Part shown: piece by piece, positions 35,990-45,597 of the stretch | How the letters are laid out: the number at the start of each line of letters is the position of its first letter | Position numbering within the stretch: position 1 is the stretch's first letter | Assembly: GCF_040605455.1 (NCBI RefSeq) | Contig: NZ_JBEXCV010000024.1 | Coordinates: 12,937 to 76,936 of the forward strand | Length of the DNA: 64,000 bases | From: Embleya sp040605455 | Lineage (GTDB): Bacteria; Actinomycetota; Actinomycetes; Streptomycetales; Streptomycetaceae | Reading direction: 5' to 3' | Notes under the pieces: generated by a model | The model's database searches: none | Told to the model about the DNA's origin: nothing | Seen by the model: the letters and a program-made list of their open reading frames with translations, nothing else | Program-made: the position numbers and the translations under genes

Positions 35990-36861
35990 ACTCGGCTCCC
36001 CGTCTGGCCGAAGCGCGCGGTGCGCGCGATCAGCATCACGGCCATCGTGGCGAACAGCAGGTACGGCGCGAGGTCGGGCAACAGCGTGACGCCGAGCGTC
36101 TGCACCTCGCCGACCAGGATCGCGGCGAGCAGTGCGCCGCCGACCGAGCCCAGCCCGCCGATCACCACGACCAGCAGGGACTGCAGCAGCACTGTGTTGG
36201 CCACCGACGTGGACGGGCCGATGATCGGCGCACCCAGGCCGCCCGCGAGGCCGGCCAGGGCGCCCGCGGCGACCAGCACGCCGGTGCGCACCCGGGCCGG
36301 CGAGATGCCGCCGGCCGCGAGCATCTCGGGGTCGTCCACCGACGCGCGCACGGCCGCGCCGATTCGGGTGCGGGCCAGCACGTACCAGCCGCCGACCCCG
36401 AGCGTGATCGCGACCACGATGAACGCGAGCCGGTAGCCCGGGTAGTTGTGGCCCAGGATCGACACCGGCTTCTCCAGTGCGCCGGGCACCGACACCTGGG
36501 GGTCGTCCTTGCCGAACGTGGTGGTCAGCAGGTCACTGCCGACCAGCGCGACGCCGAACGTCAGCATCGCCTGCGCCATATGCCCTCTGCCGGCGATCGG
36601 CGCGGTCAGCGCCGCGAGCACCCCGCCGCCGGCCGCGCCCGCCCCGATGCCCGCGAGCACCGCCAGCGCCAGGCCCACCCAGGAGCCGTCGGCGACCGCG
36701 GCCGCGGTGTAGGCGGCGAACGCGTAGAGCGTGCCGTGCGCGAGGTTGAGGACTCCGCCCGAGCCGAAGGCCAGAGTCAGGCCCGCGGCCACGACGAACA
36801 GGAGCAGCCCGTAGGCCACACCGTCCACGGCCGGGATGAAATTGTCGTCGAACCAGCCCAC
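35986..36861 (-). CDS. livH: branched-chain amino-acid-type ABC permease LivH
   Basis: A 291-residue permease with eight or so membrane segments and the LivH signature FGSGGVLNLAHGTLYAFAAYTAA near residue 32. The C-terminal half contains VLLQSLLVVVIGGLGSVGGALLAAILVGEVQTLG, also family-typical. It sits 30 bases after livK and overlaps livM-livG. It pairs with the LivM half of the fused protein to form the membrane pore. Confidence 0.93.
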   Translation of the reverse strand: MGWFDDNFIPAVDGVAYGLLLFVVAAGLTLAFGSGGVLNLAHGTLYAFAAYTAAAVADGSWVGLALAVLAGIGAGAAGGGVLAALTAPIAGRGHMAQAMLTFGVALVGSDLLTTTFGKDDPQVSVPGALEKPVSILGHNYPGYRLAFIVVAITLGVGGWYVLARTRIGAAVRASVDDPEMLAAGGISPARVRTGVLVAAGALAGLAGGLGAPIIGPSTSVANTVLLQSLLVVVIGGLGSVGGALLAAILVGEVQTLGVTLLPDLAPYLLFATMAVMLIARTARFGQTGSRV

Positions 36862-36891
36862 GGCACGCTCCCTTTCGCTCCGAAGCCGCCG

Positions 36892-38106
36892 CTAGCCGAG
36901 CGTGCCGAGTTCGCGGACCATGACGTTGCTCAGCGCGGTGCCGTCCTGCTTGACCTCACGCAGGTACCACTTCTGCACCGGCGCGTGCGTGCTCGGGTTG
37001 AACTCCCAGGAACCGCGCGGACTGTCGACCTTGCCGGTCTTGGCGATCGCGGCGTTGACCGTCTCCGGGGTGACCTTGTCACCCGCGGCGGCGATCGCCT
37101 TGTCCAGCACGGCGGCCGCGTCGTACATGGTTGCCGACATCATCGTCGGCAGCGCGTTGTACTTGCCCTGGTAGGCCGCGACGAACGAGCGGTTGGCCGG
37201 GATGTCCAGGGTGGGCGTGTAGTTGAGCGAGGTGAACACGCCCTTGGCCGCATCGCCCTCGGCCCCGAGTACCGCGCCCTCGGTCAGGAAGCCCGCCGCG
37301 TACAGCGGGATGTCCTTGACGTCGGACTGCTTGTACTGCTTGACGAAGTTCACCGCGGCGGTGCCCGCGTAGAACGTGTAGACCGCCTTGGCGCCCGAGT
37401 TCTTGATCTCGGTGAAGTACGGCTGGAAGTTGGTGGTGGCCGGGAACGGCGTCCACTTGGTCTTGCCGTCCGGGTTCGCCAGCTTGCCGCCGAGCTTGTC
37501 GAACGTCTCGGTGAAGCCGCGGAGCTGGTCGAAACCACCCTGGTACTCCGGGCCGATCGCGTAGACCGTGCCGGCCACGTTCTCCTTGATGTACGGCGCC
37601 GCCGCCACACCCGGCTCCTCGGAGAGGTAGCTGGTGTGCCAGACGTAGTCCGGCTTGTCGATCTTGCCGGGGCGACCGACGGCGCCGATCATCGGCACCT
37701 TGTTGTCGTTCACGACCTGCACGTTGGCGGCCACCGTGGCCGCGTTGGTCAGACCCACCACGGCGGTGACCTTGTCCTGCTTGATCAGCTTGGTGACCGA
37801 GGGCACCGAGGTCTGCGGGCCGTCGCCCTCGTCGGTGATCACGAGCTCGATCTTGTGCCCGCCCAGTTTGCCGCCGTGCTGGTCCAGGTAGGTCTGGAAG
37901 CCGTTCTGCAGGTCCGGACCGAGCGCGGAGTAGACACCGGTCAGCGGGATCGTCAGGCCGATCTTGATCGTGCCGGAGGACGATCCGCCCTTCTTGTCGT
38001 CCGCCGCGCTGCCGCTGCACGCGGCGGTGAACGCGAGCGCGCCGGCGAGCAGGCCGGCGGAGGTGACACGGAACGAGCGTCGGGATATGGGACTTGCCGG
38101 GGTCAT
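36892..38106 (-). CDS. livK: branched-chain amino-acid-type solute-binding protein LivK
   Basis: A 404-residue type-1 binding protein. The N-terminus SRRSFRV is twin-arginine-like, and AFTAAC followed by a Ser/Gly/Lys linker suggests a Tat-exported lipoprotein. The core has IKIGLTIPLTGVYSALG, VVGLTNAATVAA and IGPEYQGGFDQ. It does not look like the urea-binding UrtA; amino acids or aromatic acids are the likelier ligands. ATG at 38106 has GGAG seven bases upstream. It lies 81 bases after cvnB in the same orientation, so the sensor pair may share a transcript with the importer. Confidence 0.92.
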   Translation of the reverse strand: MTPASPISRRSFRVTSAGLLAGALAFTAACSGSAADDKKGGSSSGTIKIGLTIPLTGVYSALGPDLQNGFQTYLDQHGGKLGGHKIELVITDEGDGPQTSVPSVTKLIKQDKVTAVVGLTNAATVAANVQVVNDNKVPMIGAVGRPGKIDKPDYVWHTSYLSEEPGVAAAPYIKENVAGTVYAIGPEYQGGFDQLRGFTETFDKLGGKLANPDGKTKWTPFPATTNFQPYFTEIKNSGAKAVYTFYAGTAAVNFVKQYKQSDVKDIPLYAAGFLTEGAVLGAEGDAAKGVFTSLNYTPTLDIPANRSFVAAYQGKYNALPTMMSATMYDAAAVLDKAIAAAGDKVTPETVNAAIAKTGKVDSPRGSWEFNPSTHAPVQKWYLREVKQDGTALSNVMVRELGTLG

Positions 38107-38186
38107 GACGTGCTCCAGGGTTTGGACGGGTACAGCGTCGAGCGGTCGAGTGGGGCCGCGTCGGGAGGGACGCGAGACTGCGTCGG

Positions 38187-38612
38187 TCAGCCCAACGCGC
38201 CGCGCTGTACGTGCAGGAAGCGCTCGCGGGCGGCGGGGGTCAGAGCCGGGCCGACCTGGTTGATCAGCTCGGCCATCTCGAACGAGACCTGGCCGATATC
38301 GCACTCGCGCGAGGCCAGTACCAACAGCGAGGCGCCGTCGCTGACCTGCATGGAGAACATGAACGCGCCGTTCATCTCGGTCAGGTTGCTCGCCACCGGG
38401 TCGGTGCCGAACAGACGCGCGGCGCCCGCCAGCAGGCTGACCAGACCGGAGGCGACCGCGCCGAGCTGGTCGGCGCGGTCCTGCGGCAGCGTGCTGGTGT
38501 TGGCCACCACGAGACCGTCCGCGGAGACCGCGACGGCGTGCAGTACCTCGGGCACCCGGGTGGCGAAATCGTTGAGCAGCCAGCTGAGATCGGCTGCGGT
38601 GGGGTGGGTCAC
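38187..38612 (-). CDS. cvnB: Roadblock/LC7 protein (CvnB-like)
   Basis: A 141-residue Roadblock/LC7-fold protein (LSWLLNDFATRVPEVLHAVAVSADGLVVANTSTLP at the start; GAFMFSMQVSDGASLLVLAS in the middle). In Streptomyces conservons, CvnB is the small partner that links the CvnA sensor to the Ras-like GTPase CvnD. The GTG start overlaps the cvnA stop (GTGA) with AAGGAG upstream. The expected cvnC (DUF742) and cvnD (GTPase) genes do not follow; livK does. Confidence 0.9.
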   Translation of the reverse strand: MTHPTAADLSWLLNDFATRVPEVLHAVAVSADGLVVANTSTLPQDRADQLGAVASGLVSLLAGAARLFGTDPVASNLTEMNGAFMFSMQVSDGASLLVLASRECDIGQVSFEMAELINQVGPALTPAARERFLHVQRGALG

Positions 38613-41131
38613 GATCTCTCCTTGTGATCCGGTTCGCCGCCGCCGGGGCGGGGCGAGGGGGCGCGGCGGGCCCGGCTGTGCCCGATGCCCTGCGCGAAGG
38701 CGGACATGGCCGCGGACACCTGGCGGGCGTCGCGACGGTCCGGCGTGGTGTTCGCCCGGGCGGGTGTCCCGGTCGTGCCGACCAACGGCGCGGCGGGTGC
38801 GGCGGGGCTGCCCGGGTGCACGCTGGGCGTGTCCCGGCGAACCCGCAGCGGCAGGCCCGTGTTCGTGGTGCGGCTGGGCAGTGCCGAATCCTGGCTCGCA
38901 CCCGTGGGCGCCTGCGGCTGCTCCGGGCGCTCGGCGGGTTCGGCCGAGCCCATCGGGGCGAGTGCGGGCGGGGTCGGGGCGGCGGGCGCGGGAGGGCGCT
39001 CGCCGGTGAAGCGCAGTCCCGAGGGCGCGGGCTCGCGCGGTCCGGGGGCGCCCGCGTCGCTGACCGGTTGGGGTCGGGTCGGCGTGAAAACGTTCGCCAC
39101 CGGCTCGAACGGGCCCGGGTCCGGATGGCCACCGGCCCGTACTCCCACGTCCAGCGCCCGGCCGGCGGCCGGCTGGGGAGCGATTTCGGGCTTGGGCACA
39201 CCGCGGTGCCGGCCGGGGCGATCGCGGAAGACCACGATGTCCTCGGGCAGGCCCACCTCGGCCACCGTGCCGCCCTGCGGTCCCGGGCTCAGGGTGATCG
39301 TGATGCCGTAGCGCGTGGCCAGGTGGCCGGCCACGGTCAGACCCATCGCGCGCACCGCGTGCACGTCCAACTGGGCGGGCGAGGCGAGGCGTTCGTTGAA
39401 CGCGGCCAGCCGCTCCGGGGTGATGCCCACGCCGGAGTCGGTCACGGTGAGCACGGCGCCGTCGCCGCGTCGGTTCGCCTGGAGTACCACCCAGGTCTCC
39501 GGGCGGCTGAACTTGGTCGCGTTGTCCAACAGTTCGGCGAGCAGGTGTGCGACGTCGTCGCGGGCCCGACCGGCGATCAGGATGCGCGGGTCCACCGCGC
39601 CCGGGTCCACCCGGGTGAACCGTTCGATGCGGCCGATCGCCGCGCGTGCGACGTCCAGGAGCAGCGCGTCCTCGCGCACGCGCGCGGTGCCCTCGCCGCC
39701 GAGCACCAGCAGACTGGTGTTGTTGCGGCCCATCCGCTGGACCAGGTGGTCGAGCGAGTACAGCCGCTTGAGGCGGTCCGGGTCGTGCTCGTGCGCCTCG
39801 GCCTCGTCGAGGACCTTGACCAGGCCGTCGGTGAGCCGTTGGTTGCGGCGCGCGAGGGCGACCAGCACGGTGGCGATACCGGCGCGCAGGACCGCCTGTT
39901 CGGCGGCGATCCGGACGGCGGCGGTGAAGACGGTGTTGAACGCCGAGCCCACCTCGGCGATCTCGTCCTTGCCGCGTACCTCGATGGGGGTGCCCGCGCG
40001 TTCGGCGATCTCGTCGGCGGTCGCGCCGTCGAGGGAGCGGCCCTGCTGGAGCTTGGCCACCGCGTCCGGCAAGCCGGTGTAGGCCACCTCGTGTGCGGTG
40101 TCGCGCAGGCGCAGCAGTTCGCGGGTCATCGGTCGACCCAGGCGCAGCACCAGGAGTACCGCGGCGGCCAGCGCGAGCAGCACCGCGGCGGCCTGCCCGA
40201 TCGCCCACCAGCGGCGGTCGTCGCGTTCGTCGCTGACCGAGGAGAGCACCGCCGCGTCCACGCGTCGTTCGACGTCGCTGATCCGGGCGATCCGGTCCGC
40301 GGTCGCCTTGGTCCACACGTCCTGACTGATCAGGATGGGTGTGTCCACCTTGGCTCGGGAGACGGCGTCCTCGAGCTGGTGCACGGCCAGGATCTCCGGG
40401 CCGGTCTGGGCGAGTTCCAGCCAGCCCAGCCAGTCCGCGTCGGCGAGCGACTCGAAGGACGTCTCGCTCTCGTCGTAGCCGGTCCGGGTGGCCAGGATGT
40501 CCTGCTGTTGGGACGGCGAGATCCGGCTGGACGCCAAGGCGCGCAGGACCGCCGTCTGTTGTTGTCCCAGCCACTCCGTGGCGTGCGACAGAGCGGCGGC
40601 GGCGCGCAGGCGGTCCGAGTTGTCCGCGCCCGCGCCACCGGCCTGGGCCACGCTGTCGCGGTAGTCGAGCGCGTCCGCGATCAGGATGCGGTAGCGGAAG
40701 ACGACGGCGGTCAGCGAGGTGCCCTTGGGCGCCTGGACCTGTTCGCGCAGCGCGGTCAGGTCGGTCAGACCCGCGTCCAGCCTGCGCAGTCGTTCCTTGG
40801 TGTTGCCGGGGATCGAGCCCAGGTCCTTGCGCAGCTTGCGGTAGCGCGTGGCGCTCTCGTCCGTCGCGGCGGTGCGCTGGTGGTACGTGACCAGCGCGCC
40901 GCTGCCGGCCTCCGGCCACAGCACCGCGGCGGCGGCGGCGCGTTCGCTCTGCAGGCGGTGCGCGAGTTCACCGGCCTCGGCGGAGACCTGGGTCAGCGAG
41001 CGTAGGCGGTTCGCGTCGAGGGCCTCGCCGGTCGTGGTGGATACGGCGAGGCCGGCGGAACCCACCATCACGGTGAGCGGCACGGCGACGAGCAGGACGA
41101 GTTTCCGAGTGATGTTCAGGTCGTCCACCAC
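38609..41131 (-). CDS. cvnA: nitrate/nitrite-sensing-type histidine kinase (CvnA-like)
   Basis: An 840-residue membrane sensor. An N-terminal membrane anchor (LVLLVAVPLTVMVGSAGLAV) is followed by a ~270-residue extracytoplasmic helical NIT domain, a second span (AIGQAAAVLLALAAAVLLVL), a HAMP-like segment and a kinase core. The DHp-like helix YSLDHLVQRMGRNNTSLLVLGG and HATPase boxes LLAELLDNATKFS and VTDSGVGI (near residue 530) match Cvn sensors. The last ~200 residues are Pro/Ala-rich and disordered. GTG at 41131 has no clear Shine-Dalgarno. The ligand of such NIT domains is not established beyond the name. Confidence 0.9.
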   Translation of the reverse strand: MVDDLNITRKLVLLVAVPLTVMVGSAGLAVSTTTGEALDANRLRSLTQVSAEAGELAHRLQSERAAAAAVLWPEAGSGALVTYHQRTAATDESATRYRKLRKDLGSIPGNTKERLRRLDAGLTDLTALREQVQAPKGTSLTAVVFRYRILIADALDYRDSVAQAGGAGADNSDRLRAAAALSHATEWLGQQQTAVLRALASSRISPSQQQDILATRTGYDESETSFESLADADWLGWLELAQTGPEILAVHQLEDAVSRAKVDTPILISQDVWTKATADRIARISDVERRVDAAVLSSVSDERDDRRWWAIGQAAAVLLALAAAVLLVLRLGRPMTRELLRLRDTAHEVAYTGLPDAVAKLQQGRSLDGATADEIAERAGTPIEVRGKDEIAEVGSAFNTVFTAAVRIAAEQAVLRAGIATVLVALARRNQRLTDGLVKVLDEAEAHEHDPDRLKRLYSLDHLVQRMGRNNTSLLVLGGEGTARVREDALLLDVARAAIGRIERFTRVDPGAVDPRILIAGRARDDVAHLLAELLDNATKFSRPETWVVLQANRRGDGAVLTVTDSGVGITPERLAAFNERLASPAQLDVHAVRAMGLTVAGHLATRYGITITLSPGPQGGTVAEVGLPEDIVVFRDRPGRHRGVPKPEIAPQPAAGRALDVGVRAGGHPDPGPFEPVANVFTPTRPQPVSDAGAPGPREPAPSGLRFTGERPPAPAAPTPPALAPMGSAEPAERPEQPQAPTGASQDSALPSRTTNTGLPLRVRRDTPSVHPGSPAAPAAPLVGTTGTPARANTTPDRRDARQVSAAMSAFAQGIGHSRARRAPSPRPGGGEPDHKERS

Positions 41132-41159
41132 CAGGTCGTAGCCGGGGTGGAACGAGGCA

Positions 41160-41190
41160 GGGATACGGAGTCGAGTATTCCGCTTGTCAA
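41160..41190 (-). promoter_or_regulatory. probable promoter of the cvnAB-liv operon
   Basis: On the minus strand, TTGACA (41190-41185) is followed after 19 bases by TATCCC (41165-41160). Predicted transcription would begin about 20 bases before the cvnA GTG. The spacer is longer than ideal. Confidence 0.5.
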
Positions 41191-41625
41191 GTACGTCATT
41201 TTCCCGATGATTCGCACTTTCCGGTCTTGCGCTTTCGGTGACGCGGATCGCGTCCTATTCCGTGCACGACGGGCAGAGCCTAGCGGCATTCGCACGTGTG
41301 CTCGCAGTGCCTGGTGGGTAATGGGCCGGGAGCCCCGCATACGCCCCCGAATGTTGACAAGCGTAAGTTAACCCTGCGAAGGAATAACGATAGCGGGGCA
41401 TCGCCGTACACACGGTGATATCACGGCATTTGGCCCCGGCGTCGCCAGTCGGGCCCTTATATCCGTATTTCACCCCCACCTTCCGATGCCCGTTTGCCAA
41501 CCATTCGTTGGGATATACCGGATCGTTGCCTTCCGCTTATCGGTGTGTCGACCAACCGAATCGTCGTCGAGGACTGCCTAGACTGGACCGAGCCCGATCC
41601 AGGCGGACCGATTTGGGAGAGTCAC
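41191..41625. other. 435-base divergent intergenic region between cvnA and the GH20 gene
   Basis: This stretch is clearly less GC-rich than its surroundings. It contains TTGACA at 41354-41359 and nearby GTTAAC and AATAAC words, but no well-spaced -10 partner on either strand. Short open frames here lack ribosome binding sites and protein-like composition. Confidence 0.45.
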
Positions 41626-43272
41626 ATGTTGCGGCGACGCGCCCTGGCTTTTTTCCTCACCGTGCCGATCGCCGCCGTGGGGGCGGCCGTGTGGATCACC
41701 GACGCAGCCTCCTCCTCCGGCGGCACGCCGAAGGCCGACCCGAGCGGAGCCGGGGACCCCGGCCGGCCCGCCGCCGGCAGCGCCGAGGCCCGGGAACTGC
41801 CAAGCGGACCGCTTGAGGCCGACGCGCGTGGGCTCGTGCCGATCCCGGTCGAGGCGTTCGGCGGCCGGGGCCGACCGTGGATACCGGCCCGGGACACCCG
41901 GGTGCGGGCCGCGACCGAGGCCGCGCGGTCGGTCGCCGAACTCGTCGCCGCCGAACTGCGGGCCGCCACCGGCCTGCCGCTGCCCGTGGTGGTCGAGGCA
42001 CACGCCGGCGCCGGCGCCGACATCGCGCTGACCCTGGACCCCGACCCCGCGGGCCGACCCGACGGCGACGAGGCGTACGAACTGGTCGTCACCGAGCGTG
42101 GCGCCACGATCCGGGCGGGTGCGCCGGTCGGCCTCTATCGGGGTGCCCAGACGCTGCGCCAACTGGTACCGGCCAAGCCGCCGTTCGAGCTGCGCGCGGC
42201 CGTGGTCCGGGACGCGCCCCGGTATCCGTACCGGGGCATCATGATCGACCTGGCCCGGCACTTCTATCCGCCCGCCGAGATGCGCCGGCTGATCGACCAC
42301 CTCGCCGCCTACAAGTTCAACCACCTGCATCTGCACCTGACCGACGACCAGGGATGGCGGATCGCCATCGAGGGTCGGCCCAGGCTCACCGAAATCGGCG
42401 CGGCCACCCAGGTGGGCGGCGGGCCGGGAGGGTTCTGGACGGCGGCCGACTACCGCGCGGTGATCGACTACGCGAGCGCGCGCTTCATCACCGTGGTGCC
42501 CGAGGTCGACATGCCCGGGCACACCAACGCGGCGATCGTCGCCTACCCGGAACTGGCCTGCGACGGCAAACAGCACACCCCTTATACCGGCACCCAGGTC
42601 GGCTTCTCATCGCTGTGCATCGACGGCGAGGCCACCTACACGTTCCTGGACGAGGTGCTCGGCCGGCTCGCGGAACTCACCCCCGGGCCCTACCTGCATA
42701 TCGGCGGCGACGAGGCGCACACCCTCAAGCCCGCGCAGTATCGGGCCTTCATGGCCCGCGCCCAGCCGCTCGTGGCCAAACACGGCAAACAGACCATGGC
42801 CTGGCACCAACTCGCCTCCGGCGACCCGGCGCCCGGCGCGATCCTGGAGTACTGGGGCGCGTCCAAACAGGACGCGGCCGAGGTCGCGGCCGCCGCGCGG
42901 GCCGGGCACAAGGTGGTGATGGCCCCGGCCGACCACGCCTACCTGGACATGAAGTACAGCGGCGGCGAGCGGCTCGGGGTGACCTGGGCCGGCACCGTCG
43001 ACGTGCGGAAGTCCTACGAGTGGGAACCCTCGACGCACCTGCCCGGACTGCCCGCCGAGGCGGTGCTCGGAGTCGAGGGCGCGCTGTGGGGCGAGACGAT
43101 CAAAAGCGTCGCGGACGCCGAGTATCTGCTCTTTCCGCGGATCGCTTCGGTCGCCGAGGCCGCCTGGTCCCGCCCGGAACGGCGCGACTGGGCGGACTTT
43201 CGGACCAGGGCCGCGGCGCACGAGGCGCGCTGGGACGCACAGGGCATCAACCACGCGCACAAGCTGACGTGA
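41626..43272 (+). CDS. secreted beta-N-acetylhexosaminidase, GH20 family
   Basis: A 548-residue exo-glycosidase. A signal peptide or anchor (MLRRRALAFFLTVPIAAVGAAVW) precedes an Ala/Gly-rich segment, the GH20 N-terminal domain and the TIM barrel. Visible motifs are RGIMIDLARHFYP, HLHLTDDQGWRI, VPEVDMPGHTNA and the catalytic Asp-Glu pair in HIGGDEAHTL, which uses the substrate acetamido group. It releases terminal GlcNAc from chitin-derived or cell-wall sugars. ATG at 41626 has GGGAGA five bases upstream. Confidence 0.93.
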   Translation: MLRRRALAFFLTVPIAAVGAAVWITDAASSSGGTPKADPSGAGDPGRPAAGSAEARELPSGPLEADARGLVPIPVEAFGGRGRPWIPARDTRVRAATEAARSVAELVAAELRAATGLPLPVVVEAHAGAGADIALTLDPDPAGRPDGDEAYELVVTERGATIRAGAPVGLYRGAQTLRQLVPAKPPFELRAAVVRDAPRYPYRGIMIDLARHFYPPAEMRRLIDHLAAYKFNHLHLHLTDDQGWRIAIEGRPRLTEIGAATQVGGGPGGFWTAADYRAVIDYASARFITVVPEVDMPGHTNAAIVAYPELACDGKQHTPYTGTQVGFSSLCIDGEATYTFLDEVLGRLAELTPGPYLHIGGDEAHTLKPAQYRAFMARAQPLVAKHGKQTMAWHQLASGDPAPGAILEYWGASKQDAAEVAAAARAGHKVVMAPADHAYLDMKYSGGERLGVTWAGTVDVRKSYEWEPSTHLPGLPAEAVLGVEGALWGETIKSVADAEYLLFPRIASVAEAAWSRPERRDWADFRTRAAAHEARWDAQGINHAHKLT

Positions 43273-43411
43273 CGCGGGGGCCGCGGCAGCGGCCGGGCAC
43301 GTACGGGCCGCGTGCTCGGGTGGCCCGATGGGCCGAGGGCGAGGCCGCCGCGAGTGGTGCTCGGCGTGCGCCGGGTTGCCCTCGGAAACCGGACAGGCCG
43401 AGTGCGCGGGC

Positions 43412-44632
43412 TCAGCGGCGGACCGCGCCCGCGGTCAGGGCGACGATCGCGACCAGTACCGCCGGGATGGCCAACGCCGTGGTCAAGCTGGTGTGGTGGG
43501 CGATGAAGCCGATCACCGGCGGGCCGGCGAGCAGCCCGATGTAGGCGATGCCGGTCACCCGCGAGATGGCCCACGCGGCGGGCACCCCCGGGGTGTTGCC
43601 GGCCGCGCTGAACGTCACCGGGGCGACCGGGGCCACCCCGACGCCGAACAGCGTGAATCCGAGCACCGACACCGCCGGCCACGGCGTGGCCAGCGCGAGC
43701 GCCATGCCCAGTGCCCCGATCAGCGCGCCGATCCGCAACACCCGTACCGGACCGAACCGTTCCACCACCCGATCGCCCGCGAACCGGCCGGCCGCCATCG
43801 CCACCGACATGCCCGCGAAGCCCAGCCCGGCGACGCCCGCGGAACTGTCCAGCGTCTCGCGCAGATGTACCCCGCTCCAGTCGGCGACCGCGCCCTCGCC
43901 GACGAACGAACACAGCCCGATCAGGGCGAGCAGGACCACCGCGCGATAGCCGGCGAGCAGCCGGACCAGCCCGCCCGTGGTCGGCACGGTCGACTCGGCG
44001 GCCTCGTCCGGCTGCGCCGGCGGGCGCACGTGTGGATCGTCCGCGACGCCCAGTAGCGCGCGCGAACTCGCCCAGACCGCGATCGCGAGCACGAGCGCCA
44101 TCACCGACAGATGCACCCTGGGCGTGATCCCCAGGGCCGCCGCGCCGGAGCCGACCAGCGCGCCGAACAGCCCGCCGAGGCTGTAGCCGCCGTGCAGGCC
44201 GTTCATGATCGGCCGGCGCAACTGCTGCTCGATCGCGACACCCTGTGCGTTCGCCGTGACATCGGTGAACCCCATCAGCGCGCCCAGGACCAGCAGACCG
44301 ACCGCCAGCGAGGGCAGGTTCCAGGCGAACGCGGGCAGGAACAGTGCCAGACACCCGCCGATCACCGACACCCGCGCGACTCGCTTGCTGCCCCAGCGCC
44401 CGGCGGCGGTGCCCGCGAGCTGAACCGCCACCAACGCGCCCACCGGCGAGCCGAGCAGGGCCAGCCCCAACTGCGCGTCGTCGAGTTCCAGATCCTGCTT
44501 GAACTGCGGGATCCGGGCCAGGAAGTCAGCCACCGCGGCGCTGAACGCGAAGAACACCGACAGCGTGGCCCAGCGCGCCTGTTGCAGGCGCTCGACGGAC
44601 AACTGCCCGGTCGTTCCCCCCGGGGCGCTCAC
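43412..44632 (-). CDS. major facilitator superfamily transporter
   Basis: A 406-residue membrane protein with twelve hydrophobic segments and the MFS cytoplasmic loop signature (AGRWGSKRVARVSVIGGCL). It resembles the putative sugar or drug exporters of the YbjJ/FucP-like set (MNGLHGGYSLGGLFGALVG). The GTG start overlaps the stop of the DsbA-like gene (GTGA). Substrate unknown. No regulator is adjacent. Confidence 0.88.
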   Translation of the reverse strand: MSAPGGTTGQLSVERLQQARWATLSVFFAFSAAVADFLARIPQFKQDLELDDAQLGLALLGSPVGALVAVQLAGTAAGRWGSKRVARVSVIGGCLALFLPAFAWNLPSLAVGLLVLGALMGFTDVTANAQGVAIEQQLRRPIMNGLHGGYSLGGLFGALVGSGAAALGITPRVHLSVMALVLAIAVWASSRALLGVADDPHVRPPAQPDEAAESTVPTTGGLVRLLAGYRAVVLLALIGLCSFVGEGAVADWSGVHLRETLDSSAGVAGLGFAGMSVAMAAGRFAGDRVVERFGPVRVLRIGALIGALGMALALATPWPAVSVLGFTLFGVGVAPVAPVTFSAAGNTPGVPAAWAISRVTGIAYIGLLAGPPVIGFIAHHTSLTTALAIPAVLVAIVALTAGAVRR

Positions 44633-45333
44633 ACCGCGCAGGAACCGTCGGCGCACGCGTCGCCGTCGTCCGCCGCCTGCCCGGCCGCAGCCGACTCGTC
44701 GCTTTGCTCCCGTACCTGCTCCAGGACCTGGAGGAACGTGGACGCCTCCTGGGCGCCCTGCACCGCCCACTTGCCCTCGAACACGAACGTCGGTACGGCG
44801 GTGACACCCATCTCCTGCGCCTCGGCGATCTCGCGCCGGACCTCGTCGGTGCCCTCGTCGGAGTCGAGGAAGGCGACCACGCGGTCGCGGTCCAGGCCGG
44901 CCTCGACCGCGAACTCGGTCAATCGGGCGTGGTCGGCGACGTTCTCGCCCTCGGCGAAGTACGCCGCGAGCAGCCGATCCTTGAGCGCGGCCTGGGCCGC
45001 CGGGCCGAACTCGGTCAGCGCGAGCCACAACACCCGGTGTGCGGTCAGCGTGTTCACCGACAGGGCCCGGGTGAAGTCGAACGCGATGCCCTCGGCGGTG
45101 CCCACGTCGGCGAGCCGCGCGTTCATCCCGTCGAGGTTGGCCGCGCCGAACTTCTCGGCGAGCCGCTCACGCAGCGGCGACGGCTCCGTGGGCGTGCTCG
45201 GGTCCAGCTGGTAGGGACGGTACGTGACCCGGATGTCCTCGGCGCCCGGGAACGTCGCGAGCGCGCGCTCGAAGCGGCGTTTCCCGACGTAGCACCATGG
45301 ACACGCGATATCGCTGTAGATCTCGACCTTCAC
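44629..45333 (-). CDS. DsbA-family (FrnE-like) thioredoxin-fold oxidoreductase
   Basis: A 234-residue cytoplasmic protein with the CxxC active site in IYSDIACPWCYVGKRRFERAL and the cis-Pro region MGVTAVPTFVFEGKWAVQGAQ. This is the FrnE-like branch of DsbA, which acts on disulfides or isomerisation reactions inside the cell. The C-terminal tail contains two more Cys residues (DACADGSCAV). The GTG start is preceded by GGAGAG. It is coupled to the MFS transporter gene downstream. Confidence 0.92.
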   Translation of the reverse strand: MKVEIYSDIACPWCYVGKRRFERALATFPGAEDIRVTYRPYQLDPSTPTEPSPLRERLAEKFGAANLDGMNARLADVGTAEGIAFDFTRALSVNTLTAHRVLWLALTEFGPAAQAALKDRLLAAYFAEGENVADHARLTEFAVEAGLDRDRVVAFLDSDEGTDEVRREIAEAQEMGVTAVPTFVFEGKWAVQGAQEASTFLQVLEQVREQSDESAAAGQAADDGDACADGSCAV

Positions 45334-45597
45334 TTGCTCTCCGGCTTCCTTGCTCGGTGGTCGCGGGCACTCGGCGCACAGCGGCGACGGCGCCCCGGGA
45401 CACGGGGATCCACAGAACGGACGTACCGATGGTCACGGCGGCGGACGTACCGACAAGGGAACATACGTGCAGCCGCCAAACATTCCCCAACCGACCGTAT
45501 CCCCCGGGTGGGCCCGGGCGTAGCCTGACCGCTGCCCTCGTGCGTCACCCCCAAAGCACGCCGTGTCAGCGCGGCGTCAGCTCTCGAAGGAGCCCTC

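Noticed and set aside
36892..38106. urea-specific binding protein (UrtA) linked to the urease operon
   Set aside because: The sequence has LivK-type features and not the UrtA pattern; the urease operon is 26 kb away.
35965..39009. 1,014-codon plus-strand open frame
   Set aside because: Antisense to livH, livK, cvnB and the end of cvnA, all clearly identified.
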